DNA from: an uncultured Devosia sp.
Lineage (GTDB): Bacteria > Pseudomonadota > Alphaproteobacteria > Rhizobiales > Devosiaceae
Length of the DNA stretch: 64,000 nucleotides
Direction: 5' to 3'
Assembly (NCBI RefSeq): GCF_946479885.1
Contig: NZ_CAMLHM010000016.1
Coordinates: forward strand, 4,095 to 68,094
Shown here: positions 51,330 to 59,330 of the stretch, one piece after another
Layout of the letters: every line of letters begins with the position of its first letter
Numbering within the stretch: the first letter of the stretch is position 1
Program-made: the position numbers and the translations under genes
The notes under the pieces: model-generated
What the model saw: only the letters and a program-made list of their open reading frames with translations
What the model was told of the DNA's origin: nothing
The model's database searches: none

Positions 51330-52334
51330 GTGACCGAACTGATTTTCTTCATCAACCAGGTGGTCATTGCTGGCGCCGTGCTGGGCTGCATCTATGCCCT
51401 TGGCGCGGTCGGCATCACGCTGGTCTTCGGCATCCTGCGCTTCGCGCATTTCGCCCATTCCGAGCTGATGACGTCGGGCGCGTTCTTTGCCTTCCTCCTG
51501 GCCATGCTGTTTGCCAGCTGGGGCATCACCACCCCGATTCCGACCGGCTTTGTCGTCCTGCCCATCGCCATGGTGCTGTCGGCCATCTTCGCGCTGGGCA
51601 TCGACAAGGGCTTTTATGCACCCTTGCGCAAGCGCGGCGCCAAGCCGGTGACGCTGCTGATCGCGTCGATCGGGGTGACGCTGATGGTGCAGGGGCTGAT
51701 CCGCCTGTTCTTCGGTGCGGGCTCCTACTCGTTCTTCGAGACCGAGACCAAGGACGTGTTCCGCATCGATACCAGCTTCCTCGGTTCGACCCGGCCTCTC
51801 GTCATCACCGAGCCGCAACTGCTGATGATCGTTGTGACGGTCATCTCCGTGCTGGCACTGCACTTCTTCCTCACCCGGTCGCGACTGGGCAAGGCGATGC
51901 GCGCCATGGCCGACAATGCCGACCTGGCGCAGGTTTCGGGCATCAACACCGCGCTGGTGGTGCGGGTGACCTGGGTGGTGGCCGGGGCGCTGGCCTGCAT
52001 GGCCGGCACCATGCTGGCGCTCGACGTGACGCTGAAGCCGGACCTGGCTTTCAACATCATCATCCCGATCTTTGCCGCCGCCATCGTGGGCGGCCTCGGC
52101 CAGGCCTATGGCGCCATTGCGGGGGGCCTGTTGATCGGCTTTGCCGAGTCGCTGGCCGTGTTCAACTGGACCATGGTGCTCAAGCCGCTCAACGCAGTGC
52201 TGCCGGAATGGGCGCAACTGCCCGCGACGCTGGCGCTGGTGCCCACCGAATACAAGCTCACGGTCGCCTTCGTCATCCTGGTCGTGGTGCTGCTGGTGCG
52301 ACCCACCGGTATCTTCAAGGGAGCTTCGTCATGA
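51330..52334 (+). CDS. livH: branched-chain amino-acid-type ABC transporter permease LivH
   Basis: This 334-residue permease with about eight hydrophobic helices has the LivH signatures G-C-I-Y-A-L-G-A-V-G-I-T-L-V-F-G near the start, M-R-A-M-A-D-N-A-D-L-A-Q-V-S-G-I in the ATPase-contact loop, and G-G-L-G-Q-A-Y-G-A-I-A-G-G. The start is GTG 51330. Its stop overlaps livM by four bases. Confidence 0.94.
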   Translation: MTELIFFINQVVIAGAVLGCIYALGAVGITLVFGILRFAHFAHSELMTSGAFFAFLLAMLFASWGITTPIPTGFVVLPIAMVLSAIFALGIDKGFYAPLRKRGAKPVTLLIASIGVTLMVQGLIRLFFGAGSYSFFETETKDVFRIDTSFLGSTRPLVITEPQLLMIVVTVISVLALHFFLTRSRLGKAMRAMADNADLAQVSGINTALVVRVTWVVAGALACMAGTMLALDVTLKPDLAFNIIIPIFAAAIVGGLGQAYGAIAGGLLIGFAESLAVFNWTMVLKPLNAVLPEWAQLPATLALVPTEYKLTVAFVILVVVLLVRPTGIFKGASS

Positions 52335-53614
52335 TCCGGCGCTCGCTCACGCTGTTTGCCGGCCTTTTCGTGCTGATCCTGGTGATTGGCTGGTTGATGG
52401 GCCTGCCCTTTACCTCGTCGCGCCTCGTCGAGGCCGCCGCCTATTCGCTCATCGCGCTGGGCCTCAATATCCAGTGGGGCTATGGCGGGCTGTTCAACTT
52501 CGGCATCATGGGATTCCTGATGCTGGGCGGCTTTGCCGTGACCTTCATTTCCTACCCGGTCAATCCGCAGTTCTGGGGGTCGGACGGCCCCATGATGCTC
52601 GGGCGGGCGCTGCTGGCTTTTGTTGCGGGCGCGCTGCTGGTCTATGGCGCGCGCAAAAGCGACCGGCTGGGGATCAAGGGCGCCTGGAAGGGCTTCGTCA
52701 CCGTCGCCGCCTGGTTCGTCGCCTATTGCATCTATCGCAGCCAGATCGACCCGGCCGCTGCCTATATCGAGGCCAATGCCGGCTTCGTTGGCGGGCTGGG
52801 GGCGCATCCGGTGCTGGGCTGGCTGTTCGGCGGCGTGCTGGCGGCGATCATCGCCTTCATCGTCGGCAAGATCGCGCTGGGCCTGCGCACGGACTATCTG
52901 GCCATTGCCACGATCGGCATTTCCGAGATCATCCGGGCGCTGATAAAGAACATGGATTGGCTGACGCGCGGCACACTGACCGTGTCGCCGATCCCGTGGC
53001 CGACACCCCTGCCGCAGGAATACCAGGCCACTGGCTCGGACCAGTTCAGCTCGCTGCTCCTGGCGCGCGGCGGCTTCCTGGTGCTGGCGATTGTCGTTCT
53101 TTGCATTTCCATCTGGCTGATTTCGCGCGCCTATTCCGGCCCCTGGGGCCGCATGATGCGCGCTATCCGCGACAATCACATCGCTTCGGCCTCGATGGGC
53201 AAGAACGTCACGGCGCGGCAGCTTGAGATCTTCGTCTTCGGCTCGGTGCTGATGGGCATTGGCGGCGCGATGCTGGTCAGCTTCACGCAGATTTTCGATC
53301 CCTCGAGCTACCAGCCGATCAACCACACCTTCCTGATCTGGGTGATGATCATCGTGGGTGGCGCGGGCAACAATTGGGGCGCGGTGTTCGGCGCCGTGCT
53401 GATCTGGCTGGTCTGGGTCGTATCGGAGCCGCTGGCCAAGGTGATCTTCGAGAATGTCAGCTACTGGTCAACCAATTTCGGCTGGGGCGCCATTCCTGAA
53501 ATCGAGTCCCGTTCGGCGCAGATGCGCGTCTTCGTGCTGGGGCTGGTGATCACCATAGCCCTGCGCTATGCGCCCAAGGGACTGATCCCCGAGGCGGTCC
53601 GCAGCGACGCCTGA
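52331..53614 (+). CDS. livM: branched-chain amino-acid-type ABC transporter permease LivM
   Basis: This 427-residue permease is longer than many LivM proteins because of an extra hydrophobic segment near residues 85-130. Family marks are G-L-N-I-Q-W-G-Y-G-G-L-F-N-F-G, T-D-Y-L-A-I-A-T-I-G-I-S-E-I-I-R, M-M-R-A-I-R-D-N-H-I-A-S and the late V-G-G-A-G-N-N-W-G-A-V-F-G. ATG 52331 overlaps livH (ATGA). It ends the operon; no binding protein is included, and the nearest candidate is at 57898-59100 on the opposite strand. Confidence 0.93.
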   Translation: MIRRSLTLFAGLFVLILVIGWLMGLPFTSSRLVEAAAYSLIALGLNIQWGYGGLFNFGIMGFLMLGGFAVTFISYPVNPQFWGSDGPMMLGRALLAFVAGALLVYGARKSDRLGIKGAWKGFVTVAAWFVAYCIYRSQIDPAAAYIEANAGFVGGLGAHPVLGWLFGGVLAAIIAFIVGKIALGLRTDYLAIATIGISEIIRALIKNMDWLTRGTLTVSPIPWPTPLPQEYQATGSDQFSSLLLARGGFLVLAIVVLCISIWLISRAYSGPWGRMMRAIRDNHIASASMGKNVTARQLEIFVFGSVLMGIGGAMLVSFTQIFDPSSYQPINHTFLIWVMIIVGGAGNNWGAVFGAVLIWLVWVVSEPLAKVIFENVSYWSTNFGWGAIPEIESRSAQMRVFVLGLVITIALRYAPKGLIPEAVRSDA

Positions 53615-53653
53615 TTTTGTCCGGACTTGTATTTTGTCCAAATATGGACTAAA
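53615..53653. promoter_or_regulatory. repeat cluster, probable operator of the Xre-RES operon
   Basis: TTTTGTCC occurs twice (53615-53622 and 53632-53639), and the second copy forms an imperfect inverted repeat with TGGACTAAA (TTTTGTCCA-N4-TGGACTAAA, eight of nine paired). It begins right after the livM stop and lies ~30 bp before the antitoxin start. Type II antitoxins normally bind such repeats to repress their own operon. Confidence 0.6.
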
Positions 53654-53679
53654 TCTGTGTCTCCAAGCAGGAGATGCAG

Positions 53680-54213
53680 ATGGCACGGGCGGGCTTCGCG
53701 GAAATGCAGCAAGGGCACCTGGCGGCGCCCGGCCCATCGCAAGGCGCCGATCGCTTCGAGCCGGCTAACCGGCGCCGCCTGAGCGGTCCGGCTCTGCGCA
53801 GCTTCACGGCCATCGCCGACCTCTGGGGGTTGCGCGAGGAACAGCGCCGGCTCGTTCTCGGCTACCCCTCTCGTTCGACCTATCACAACTGGATGCGCCT
53901 CGCCCGCGAGCAGGGTGATGTCACGCTTGATGTCGATAGCCTGACGCGCCTGTCGGCGGTGCTGGGTATTCACCAGGCGCTCGGTGTGCTGTTTGCGACG
54001 CAGGCCGAAGCCCTGGCCTGGCTCCACGGCCCGCATGACGCGCCGCTCTTCGGCGGGCAGCCGCCGCTGGCGCTGGTCACCTCGGGCACGCTGGACGGCT
54101 TGCTGCAGGTGCGGCGCTTCCTCGATGCGGCCAGGGGCGGTATCTACATGCCGCCCAACGGGCTCGACACCAGCTTCGCCGGCAGCACCGATGGGGATAT
54201 CGTGTGGCGGTGA
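53680..54213 (+). CDS. Xre/MbcA/ParS-type antitoxin of a RES toxin system
   Basis: This 177-residue protein has a central helix-turn-helix-like part (L-W-G-L-R-E-E-Q-R-R-L-V-L-G-Y-P-S-R-S-T). The C-terminal toxin-binding domain of the MbcA/ParS/Xre family spans ~85-177, with L-T-R-L-S-A-V-L-G-I-H-Q-A-L and P-L-F-G-G-Q-P-P-L-A-L-V-T-S-G. It should neutralise the RES toxin encoded directly after it and repress the operon. Start 53680 is chosen because AGGAG lies six bases before it; an ATG two codons earlier touches that site. The stop overlaps the toxin start region. Confidence 0.88.
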   Translation: MARAGFAEMQQGHLAAPGPSQGADRFEPANRRRLSGPALRSFTAIADLWGLREEQRRLVLGYPSRSTYHNWMRLAREQGDVTLDVDSLTRLSAVLGIHQALGVLFATQAEALAWLHGPHDAPLFGGQPPLALVTSGTLDGLLQVRRFLDAARGGIYMPPNGLDTSFAGSTDGDIVWR

Positions 54214-54881
54214 GCGTCCGCCATGCTGCGGCGCCATTCCCGGCGCACCGCCTGATTCCGTCGCAGTTCCCGCCTGTCGGGCTGTTCGACACGGTGGCGC
54301 GTGCGGCCGATCTTGAGGCCGTCATGGAACTGGTGGGCTGGACCAATGACCGGCTGGTGACCGAGCGCCTGGCGCGGCTGCCACCTGCCGAATGGGTGTT
54401 CGGGCGCCCCAATGCCTCCGTTGTCATGGCTGCCTTCCTTCACGCACCGGTCGCCGGCGCGCGGTTTTCCGGGCCAGACCTGGGCGCCTGGTATGCAGCG
54501 GCACGCGTCGAGACCACCATTGCCGAGGTGGGGCATCACCTGCGCCGCGAGGCTTTTGCCCGTCGCCAATCAGGGGCGACCCGTCGCTACCGGGCCTATA
54601 GGTGCCGGCTCGAGGGCAGCTATCGCGATATCAGTGGCACCGACGATCCTGCGCTCTATGACCGCAGCGACTATGGCGCGAGCCAGATCTTCGGCGAAAA
54701 CCTGCGGGCGGCCGGAGAGGACGGCATCCTCTATGACAGTCTGCGCCATGCAGGTGGCATTTCGCTCTGCGCTTACCGCCCGAGCAAGATTCTGGATGTG
54801 GTCCAGGCCGAACATTTCGACATTGCCGTCAGCACGGACGATCCAGCCATCACAGTCACGTGCTTACCGGAGGCCGGCTGA
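54204..54881 (+). CDS. RES-domain toxin (predicted NAD+-degrading)
   Basis: This 225-residue RES protein has the family's Arg, Glu and Ser motifs: H-R-L-I-P near the N-terminus, Y-A-A-A-R-V-E-T-T-I-A-E-V-G-H-H in the middle and L-R-H-A-G-G-I-S-L-C-A-Y-R-P in the C-terminal third. Characterised RES toxins have an ADP-ribosyltransferase-like fold and deplete NAD+, causing growth arrest. The antitoxin-then-toxin order and overlap are standard. The start is GTG 54204; GTG 54210, overlapping the antitoxin stop as GTGA, is equally possible. Confidence 0.9.
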   Translation: MAVSVRHAAAPFPAHRLIPSQFPPVGLFDTVARAADLEAVMELVGWTNDRLVTERLARLPPAEWVFGRPNASVVMAAFLHAPVAGARFSGPDLGAWYAAARVETTIAEVGHHLRREAFARRQSGATRRYRAYRCRLEGSYRDISGTDDPALYDRSDYGASQIFGENLRAAGEDGILYDSLRHAGGISLCAYRPSKILDVVQAEHFDIAVSTDDPAITVTCLPEAG

Positions 54882-54925
54882 CGCTAGGTGTACAGCAGGC
54901 CGGTGATTTGGGCTTGGTCAAGCCG

Positions 54926-55486
54926 TCAGCGCTGTGCGGCGTAGGTCAGGGCGATGGCGCCCGAAGCAAAGGTCTGCTGGTTGGTGAGTGTCAGGTCAAG
55001 CGGGGACGGAATGCCCGCGAACAGCGTCGGACCATGCCCGACAATGCGCGGGTGGACGAGAAAGACGAACTCGTCGATCAGCCCCAGGGCGGCGACCGAG
55101 CGGGCCAGGTTCAACCCGCCCATGGAGATCACCCCATCCTCGTCGCGCTTGAGGCGTTGGATGGTCGCAGCCAGGTCGCCCTGCAACAGCTGGGCGTTCC
55201 AATCCACGTCCGTCAGGGTGGTCGAGGCCACGACCTTGCGGGCCTGGTGGATGGAACGGGCAAAGGGCAGAACCCAGTCGGGTGTGCCCGGCGGCACCTG
55301 GCCGCTTTCCGCCTTTGGCCGCCAGGCGCCCTCCATCATCTGGTAGGTGACGCGGCCATAGAGCAGGAGGCTGGCATTGGCGACGATGTCGGCCCAGAAC
55401 TGATGCATTTCCGGATAGGGAACGATGGCTTGGTGGTCGCAGCAGCCATCGAGCGTCACGTTGATCGAATATTGCAGCCGCGCCAT
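54926..55486 (-). CDS. dihydrofolate-reductase-like / RibD C-terminal domain protein
   Basis: This 186-residue single-domain protein is of the DHFR-like RibD_C family: M-A-R-L-Q-Y-S-I-N-V-T-L-D-G at the start, L-L-Y-G-R-V-T-Y-Q-M-M for nucleotide binding, and G-G-L-N-L-A-R-S followed by D-E-F-V-F-L-V-H-P in the second half. Members bind NADPH; most have no known substrate and are unlikely to be the housekeeping DHFR. ATG 55486 follows GGAGG. It is convergent with the RES toxin gene. Confidence 0.88.
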   Translation of the reverse strand: MARLQYSINVTLDGCCDHQAIVPYPEMHQFWADIVANASLLLYGRVTYQMMEGAWRPKAESGQVPPGTPDWVLPFARSIHQARKVVASTTLTDVDWNAQLLQGDLAATIQRLKRDEDGVISMGGLNLARSVAALGLIDEFVFLVHPRIVGHGPTLFAGIPSPLDLTLTNQQTFASGAIALTYAAQR

Positions 55487-55555
55487 TGTCTTCCTCCCGC
55501 CCTGAGTGACGGCGAGGCTACACGGTCGCCGGGCCATTGCAACGGGGGCGGGCGG

Positions 55556-56197
55556 TCAGGCGATGCTGGCGAGCAGTGCCGCCGCCGCCCGTCGCAGATC
55601 GCGGGCAAGGTCAATGCGCAGGTGCGCGAACTCCGGTCGCGCCAGCACCGCTGCCGCCACGGGCGAGGCGTTGGCGCTTGGCCAGATGCCCGCGATAAGC
55701 GAGCCGGTCATGGCGATGAACCAGCCGCAATCGCCGGGCGAGGCACCGGGCAGGCGTGATGCCAGTGCCGCAATGATGCGCTCGTTCTGCGCGCTCATCT
55801 GGGTCTTTACGGCCATTACGGTCGCTTCCGACACATTCTGCTCCAGCGTGCTGGCGAGAATTGCGATGAGCTGACAACAGCGCGGGCGGGAGAGGAAGGT
55901 GACGGTGATGGCTTCGGCCAGTGCCGGGACGTCGCCCGAGGGTTGGGCGCCGATGGCCCGTTCCAGCGCATCGACCAGCCCGACAAATTCGTCGCGGAAG
56001 AGCTCCAGAAGCACCTGCTCGCGGCTCTCGAAATAGCGATAAACATTGGACTTGGTGAAGCCGGCCTTGGCTGCGATAGCGTTGAGGCCGGCGCCCTGCG
56101 GTCCCTCGGCGTCGAACAGTTCCAACGCCGCCGCGAGCAGTTGTTCGCGGCGGAGATTGATCTGGTCGGGTTGGCGGGCACGCTGGAAGCCGGTCAT
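55556..56197 (-). CDS. TetR family transcriptional regulator
   Basis: This 213-residue regulator has its helix-turn-helix at ~18-65 (L-L-A-A-A-L-E-L-F-D-A-E-G, then L-N-A-I-A-A-K-A-G-F-T-K-S-N-V-Y-R-Y-F). The C-terminal part is typical of the TetR_C subgroup linked to SDR and efflux genes. An in-frame TTG at 56233 overlaps the stop of the upstream SDR gene (TTGA) and would add 12 residues, suggesting translational coupling; ATG 56197 is the conservative choice. It probably controls the SDR gene with which it forms an operon. Confidence 0.87.
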   Translation of the reverse strand: MTGFQRARQPDQINLRREQLLAAALELFDAEGPQGAGLNAIAAKAGFTKSNVYRYFESREQVLLELFRDEFVGLVDALERAIGAQPSGDVPALAEAITVTFLSRPRCCQLIAILASTLEQNVSEATVMAVKTQMSAQNERIIAALASRLPGASPGDCGWFIAMTGSLIAGIWPSANASPVAAAVLARPEFAHLRIDLARDLRRAAAALLASIA

Positions 56198-56229
56198 GTC
56201 GCAAGACGTGTCCGAGCCACGGCTGGCTG

Positions 56230-57168
56230 TCAAGCCAGTGCCTTTTCGACGGCATATGTGACCTGGGTGAGGTCTTCGGAGACGGTCCAGAGGCGACGAG
56301 CGACATCGCCGTCTCTGGCGCGACGCGGCAGGCGCGCGGGCTTGGGCGGGCCTTTCATTTCCATCATCTGGCTGGGGCCATAGTAATCGAGCTTCTGCAC
56401 ATTGGGCGACGTTGCCGCCAGCATGGTGGGAATGGCGCCGGCGGCGGCGTCATGGCTGGCGAAAGACTTCAGAATGGCGGTACCAATGGCGGCAAGGCCC
56501 GTCATTTCGCCCGGGCCATTGGCGATCAGATCGGTGCGGGCGAAGCCCGGATGGGCCGAGACCGACAGGATATTCCAGCCATTGGCGTCGCTGCGCCGCT
56601 GCAATTCGCGCGCGAACAGCAGATTGGCGAGCTTGGAGGTGCCATAGGAGCGCATGGGGCCATAAAAGCGTTCGGACTGAAGATTGCTGAAATCGGCAGT
56701 GCCGATATGCGCGGCGCCCGAGGACACGGTGACGACGCGCGGCGCCCTTGCGGCGGCGAGCAGCGGCAGCAAGACGCCGGTCAGGGCGAAGTGGCCGAGA
56801 TGATTGGTGCCGAATTGCAGCTCGAAGCCGTCGCTGGTGGTCTTGCGGGTCGGCGGGGTCATGACGCCGGCATTGTTGACCAGGATGTCGATCGGCGTGC
56901 CGGCGGCGCGGAGCCTTGTGCCGAAGGCGGCGATGGAGGCAAGGCTGCCCAGATCGACCATTTCGAAAGCGATATCGGCATTCGGCGCGGTGTAGCGGAT
57001 GTGCGCCAGGGCATCGGCGCCCTTATTGGCGTTGCGGCCGGCCAGGATCACCCGCGCACCATGCTCGGCCAGCATGCGGGCGGTCTCGAGGCCGAGGCCC
57101 CCGGTGGCGCCGGTGACGACGGCCGCCTTGCCCGACAGATCGGGAATGTTGCGTTCGGAAAAATTCAT
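56230..57168 (-). CDS. short-chain dehydrogenase/reductase
   Basis: This 312-residue SDR has the NAD(P) site T-G-A-T-G-G-L-G near residue 20, N-N-A-G-V near 95 and catalytic Y-G-T-S-K near 170, with the serine in V-S-S-G-A. It resembles the retinol-dehydrogenase/WW-oxidoreductase-like group of bacterial SDRs; the substrate is unknown. It heads a two-gene unit with the TetR regulator. Around 57195 upstream is an 8-bp palindrome, CTAATTAG, with partly symmetric flanks that may be the TetR operator. Confidence 0.9.
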   Translation of the reverse strand: MNFSERNIPDLSGKAAVVTGATGGLGLETARMLAEHGARVILAGRNANKGADALAHIRYTAPNADIAFEMVDLGSLASIAAFGTRLRAAGTPIDILVNNAGVMTPPTRKTTSDGFELQFGTNHLGHFALTGVLLPLLAAARAPRVVTVSSGAAHIGTADFSNLQSERFYGPMRSYGTSKLANLLFARELQRRSDANGWNILSVSAHPGFARTDLIANGPGEMTGLAAIGTAILKSFASHDAAAGAIPTMLAATSPNVQKLDYYGPSQMMEMKGPPKPARLPRRARDGDVARRLWTVSEDLTQVTYAVEKALA

Positions 57169-57235
57169 GACGCCGCTCTCTATAAGAAACTGACGGTCTC
57201 TAATTAGGAGAACGAAGGTCTTTTGTCAAATCGGG

Positions 57236-57832
57236 TCAGCTACTGCCCTTGACGGCGTCGACCCATAGCCAGCGGGTTGGCAGGCCGTCATAGCCCGAGC
57301 CGTCATTCTCGGTGATCGCGATGGCGGCCCAGTCGCCCGCCGCCTGCAGATGTTCGCGCAACTGAGCGGCGTCGGGATAATTGTAGTATCGCCCCAAGGC
57401 GTCGCGGCCTTCGCCTCCGCCGGCCTTGAAGCTGGCGGTCAGCTGGCCGTCGGGCCGCAGGGCTCGGAAGATGCGGGCCAGGTCGTCGGTCAGTTCTTCG
57501 CGCGGGGCGTGCAGCAGGCAGGCGCAGGCCCAGACACCGTCATAGGCGGCGACATCATCGAGTTCGTGGAAGACCATGATGCGCACCGGGATGCCGAGCC
57601 GTGCCTGGGCTTCGGCCGCCAGTTCGGGCGAGGCATCCGAGGGGGTAACGGCCAGTCCCGCCGCCAGCATGGCTGCCGCGTCGCGCCCATTGCCGGTGCC
57701 CAGTTCAAGCACGGCGCCGCCGACAGGCAGCCGGGCCATGAAGGCTGCAAGCTGCGGCGTCGGCGCGGTAGCGTGCTCGACATAGGCGGCGGCATTGTCG
57801 GCGTAGAATTTGAGGGTCTTGGCATCGGGCAT
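57236..57832 (-). CDS. class I SAM-dependent methyltransferase
   Basis: This 198-residue protein has a Rossmann-type methyltransferase domain: motif I V-L-E-L-G-T-G-N-G-R-D (residues ~41-51), post-I P-S-D-A-S-P-E-L, and a motif IV-like D-G-V-W-A-C-A-C-L-L-H. The last ~50 residues vary and may bind the substrate. ATG 57832 follows GGAG; an upstream TTG at 57844 is less likely. It lies 67 bp from the SDR gene and 65 bp after livK on the same strand, with a terminator between livK and this gene. Confidence 0.9.
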   Translation of the reverse strand: MPDAKTLKFYADNAAAYVEHATAPTPQLAAFMARLPVGGAVLELGTGNGRDAAAMLAAGLAVTPSDASPELAAEAQARLGIPVRIMVFHELDDVAAYDGVWACACLLHAPREELTDDLARIFRALRPDGQLTASFKAGGGEGRDALGRYYNYPDAAQLREHLQAAGDWAAIAITENDGSGYDGLPTRWLWVDAVKGSS

Positions 57833-57845
57833 CAACTGCTCCAAT

Positions 57846-57872
57846 GAAAAGACCCGGGATCGCTCCCGGGCC
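57846..57872 (-). terminator. Rho-independent terminator after livK
   Basis: On the minus strand CCCGGGA-GCGA-TCCCGGG is followed by TCTTTTC, 25 bp after the livK stop. It separates livK from the methyltransferase gene. Confidence 0.85.
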
Positions 57873-57897
57873 TCTGCTCATTCAGACAGACCAGAGA

Positions 57898-59100
57898 TTA
57901 CTGGATCTGGCCCTTTTCGACGAAAGCGCCGCCTTCGACGGCGAGTTCGACGATGATGCCGTCCACGTCGCCGGCTGCGTCGAAGTCGAGAGCGCCACCG
58001 GCACCTTCATAGTCGATGTCGGTGCCGGCCTTGATCAGCTCGACCGCCTTGGTCCACTCGCCGGGCAGGATCTTCTCGCCGGGAGCTGAAGCGACATCGC
58101 GCAGGGCAGCCGAGAGACCGTCACGCGAGGCCGAACCGTTCTTCTCGATGGCCAGAGCCAGGAGGAATGCGGCGTCATAGGCCTGGGGGGCGTAGGTGGC
58201 GTTGGCCACGAAGCCGTCGCTGGTGAAGGCGTTGTAGATGTCGACGGCAGCGCCTTCCGGAGCGCCCGCACGGGTGGCGATCAGGCCTTCGACAGCAGCG
58301 GCGTCGATGCCCGAGAGCAGGTCGTCGCCAACCATGCCGTCACCGCCCACATAGAGGGTGAAGTTGCCGGATTCGACGGCCTGACGCAGCACGGTGTTAC
58401 CCGAAGCGTTGGCATAGGCGAGGATGACCAGGTTCTGCGAAGCGGTCAGGTTGCCCAGCTCGGCACGGTAGTCGGCCTTGCCTTCTTCATGGGCGACGTT
58501 GGCCGCCACGGTGCCGCCGCCGGCGGTGTAGGCAGCGCTCAGAGCATCGGCGAAGCCTTTGCCGTAGTCATTGTTGACATAGGTGATGGCGATGTCCTTG
58601 ACGCCCTTGGCGAGGAGGAGCTCAGCCAGCTTCACGCCCTGGAGCGCGTCCGACGGGGTGGTGCGGTAGACGAGGTCATTGTCTTCGAGCGTGGTTAAGG
58701 CCGGAGCCGAGGAGGCTGGCGAGATGAACACGACATTGCCCGACAGGCCCGAGCCGTTGAAGGCGCCGATGGTTTCACCGGTGCAGAGTGCACCGACGAC
58801 ACCGACGACGTTGTCGGTGTTGATCACCTTGTCGGCGGCAGCAGCGGCAGCGGTCGCATCGCAAGCGCCGTCGGCCGAGATGATCTTGAGTTCGCCGCCC
58901 AGGATGCCGCCCTGTTCGTTGATCTGCTTCACGACCAGCTCGGCGCCGGCAAAGATCGGCGGGGTCAGGGATTCGATGGGGCCAGTGAAGCCACCGATGA
59001 AGCCGATGGTGGCGCCGGTATCCTGGGCAATGGCGGGCGCGGCGACTGCAAGCGTCGAGGCGGCAACGGCCAGAGTCAGGGTGTTCTTGAGATTGAGCAT
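57898..59100 (-). CDS. livK: branched-chain amino-acid-type periplasmic binding protein (LivK-like)
   Basis: This 400-residue binding protein has a Sec signal peptide (hydrophobic core then A-P-A-I-A-Q, cleavage near residue 26) and a type I periplasmic-binding fold: T-I-G-F-I-G-G-F-T-G-P at the mature start, N-E-Q-G-G-I-L-G-G and I-T-Y-V-N-N-D-Y-G-K-G. Two cysteines (D-G-A-C-D and G-A-L-C-T) may pair. It is the probable partner of livGFHM, 4.3 kb away in the opposite orientation. The ligand may be a branched-chain amino acid or another compound handled by this family. A GC-rich hairpin lies in its 5' leader. Confidence 0.92.
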   Translation of the reverse strand: MLNLKNTLTLAVAASTLAVAAPAIAQDTGATIGFIGGFTGPIESLTPPIFAGAELVVKQINEQGGILGGELKIISADGACDATAAAAAADKVINTDNVVGVVGALCTGETIGAFNGSGLSGNVVFISPASSAPALTTLEDNDLVYRTTPSDALQGVKLAELLLAKGVKDIAITYVNNDYGKGFADALSAAYTAGGGTVAANVAHEEGKADYRAELGNLTASQNLVILAYANASGNTVLRQAVESGNFTLYVGGDGMVGDDLLSGIDAAAVEGLIATRAGAPEGAAVDIYNAFTSDGFVANATYAPQAYDAAFLLALAIEKNGSASRDGLSAALRDVASAPGEKILPGEWTKAVELIKAGTDIDYEGAGGALDFDAAGDVDGIIVELAVEGGAFVEKGQIQ

Positions 59101-59176
59101 GTACGTCCCTCTGCTGGGTCGATCCGCCGGGAGGCTCTTGATCGAGCCAGTCTTTACGTGCGGAACGACGCGATAA

Positions 59177-59197
59177 AGGGGGCGCAACCCGCGCCCC
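59177..59197 (-). promoter_or_regulatory. hairpin in the livK 5' leader
   Basis: On the minus strand GGGGCGCGGGTTGCGCCCCC forms a strong stem about 80 bp before the livK start, followed by TTTAT. It could be a weak attenuator or a structured leader; no known riboswitch was recognised. Confidence 0.3.
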
Positions 59198-59330
59198 GCT
59201 GGAGTGGACTGTTGCACATTTGATTGGCCCGAGTCACCTTGTATTGATTGGGAAATCGGCATGCTGCAGCAGTTGCTTAACGGGGGTGGTTTTTGCATAG
59301 AGTGGGGCCCCTGAAGAAGGCGTGGCAGGC

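Noticed and set aside
50517..52217. 566-codon minus-strand open frame across livF and livH
   Set aside because: It crosses two well-defined, coupled transporter genes and its translation is low-complexity Asp/His/Gln-rich.
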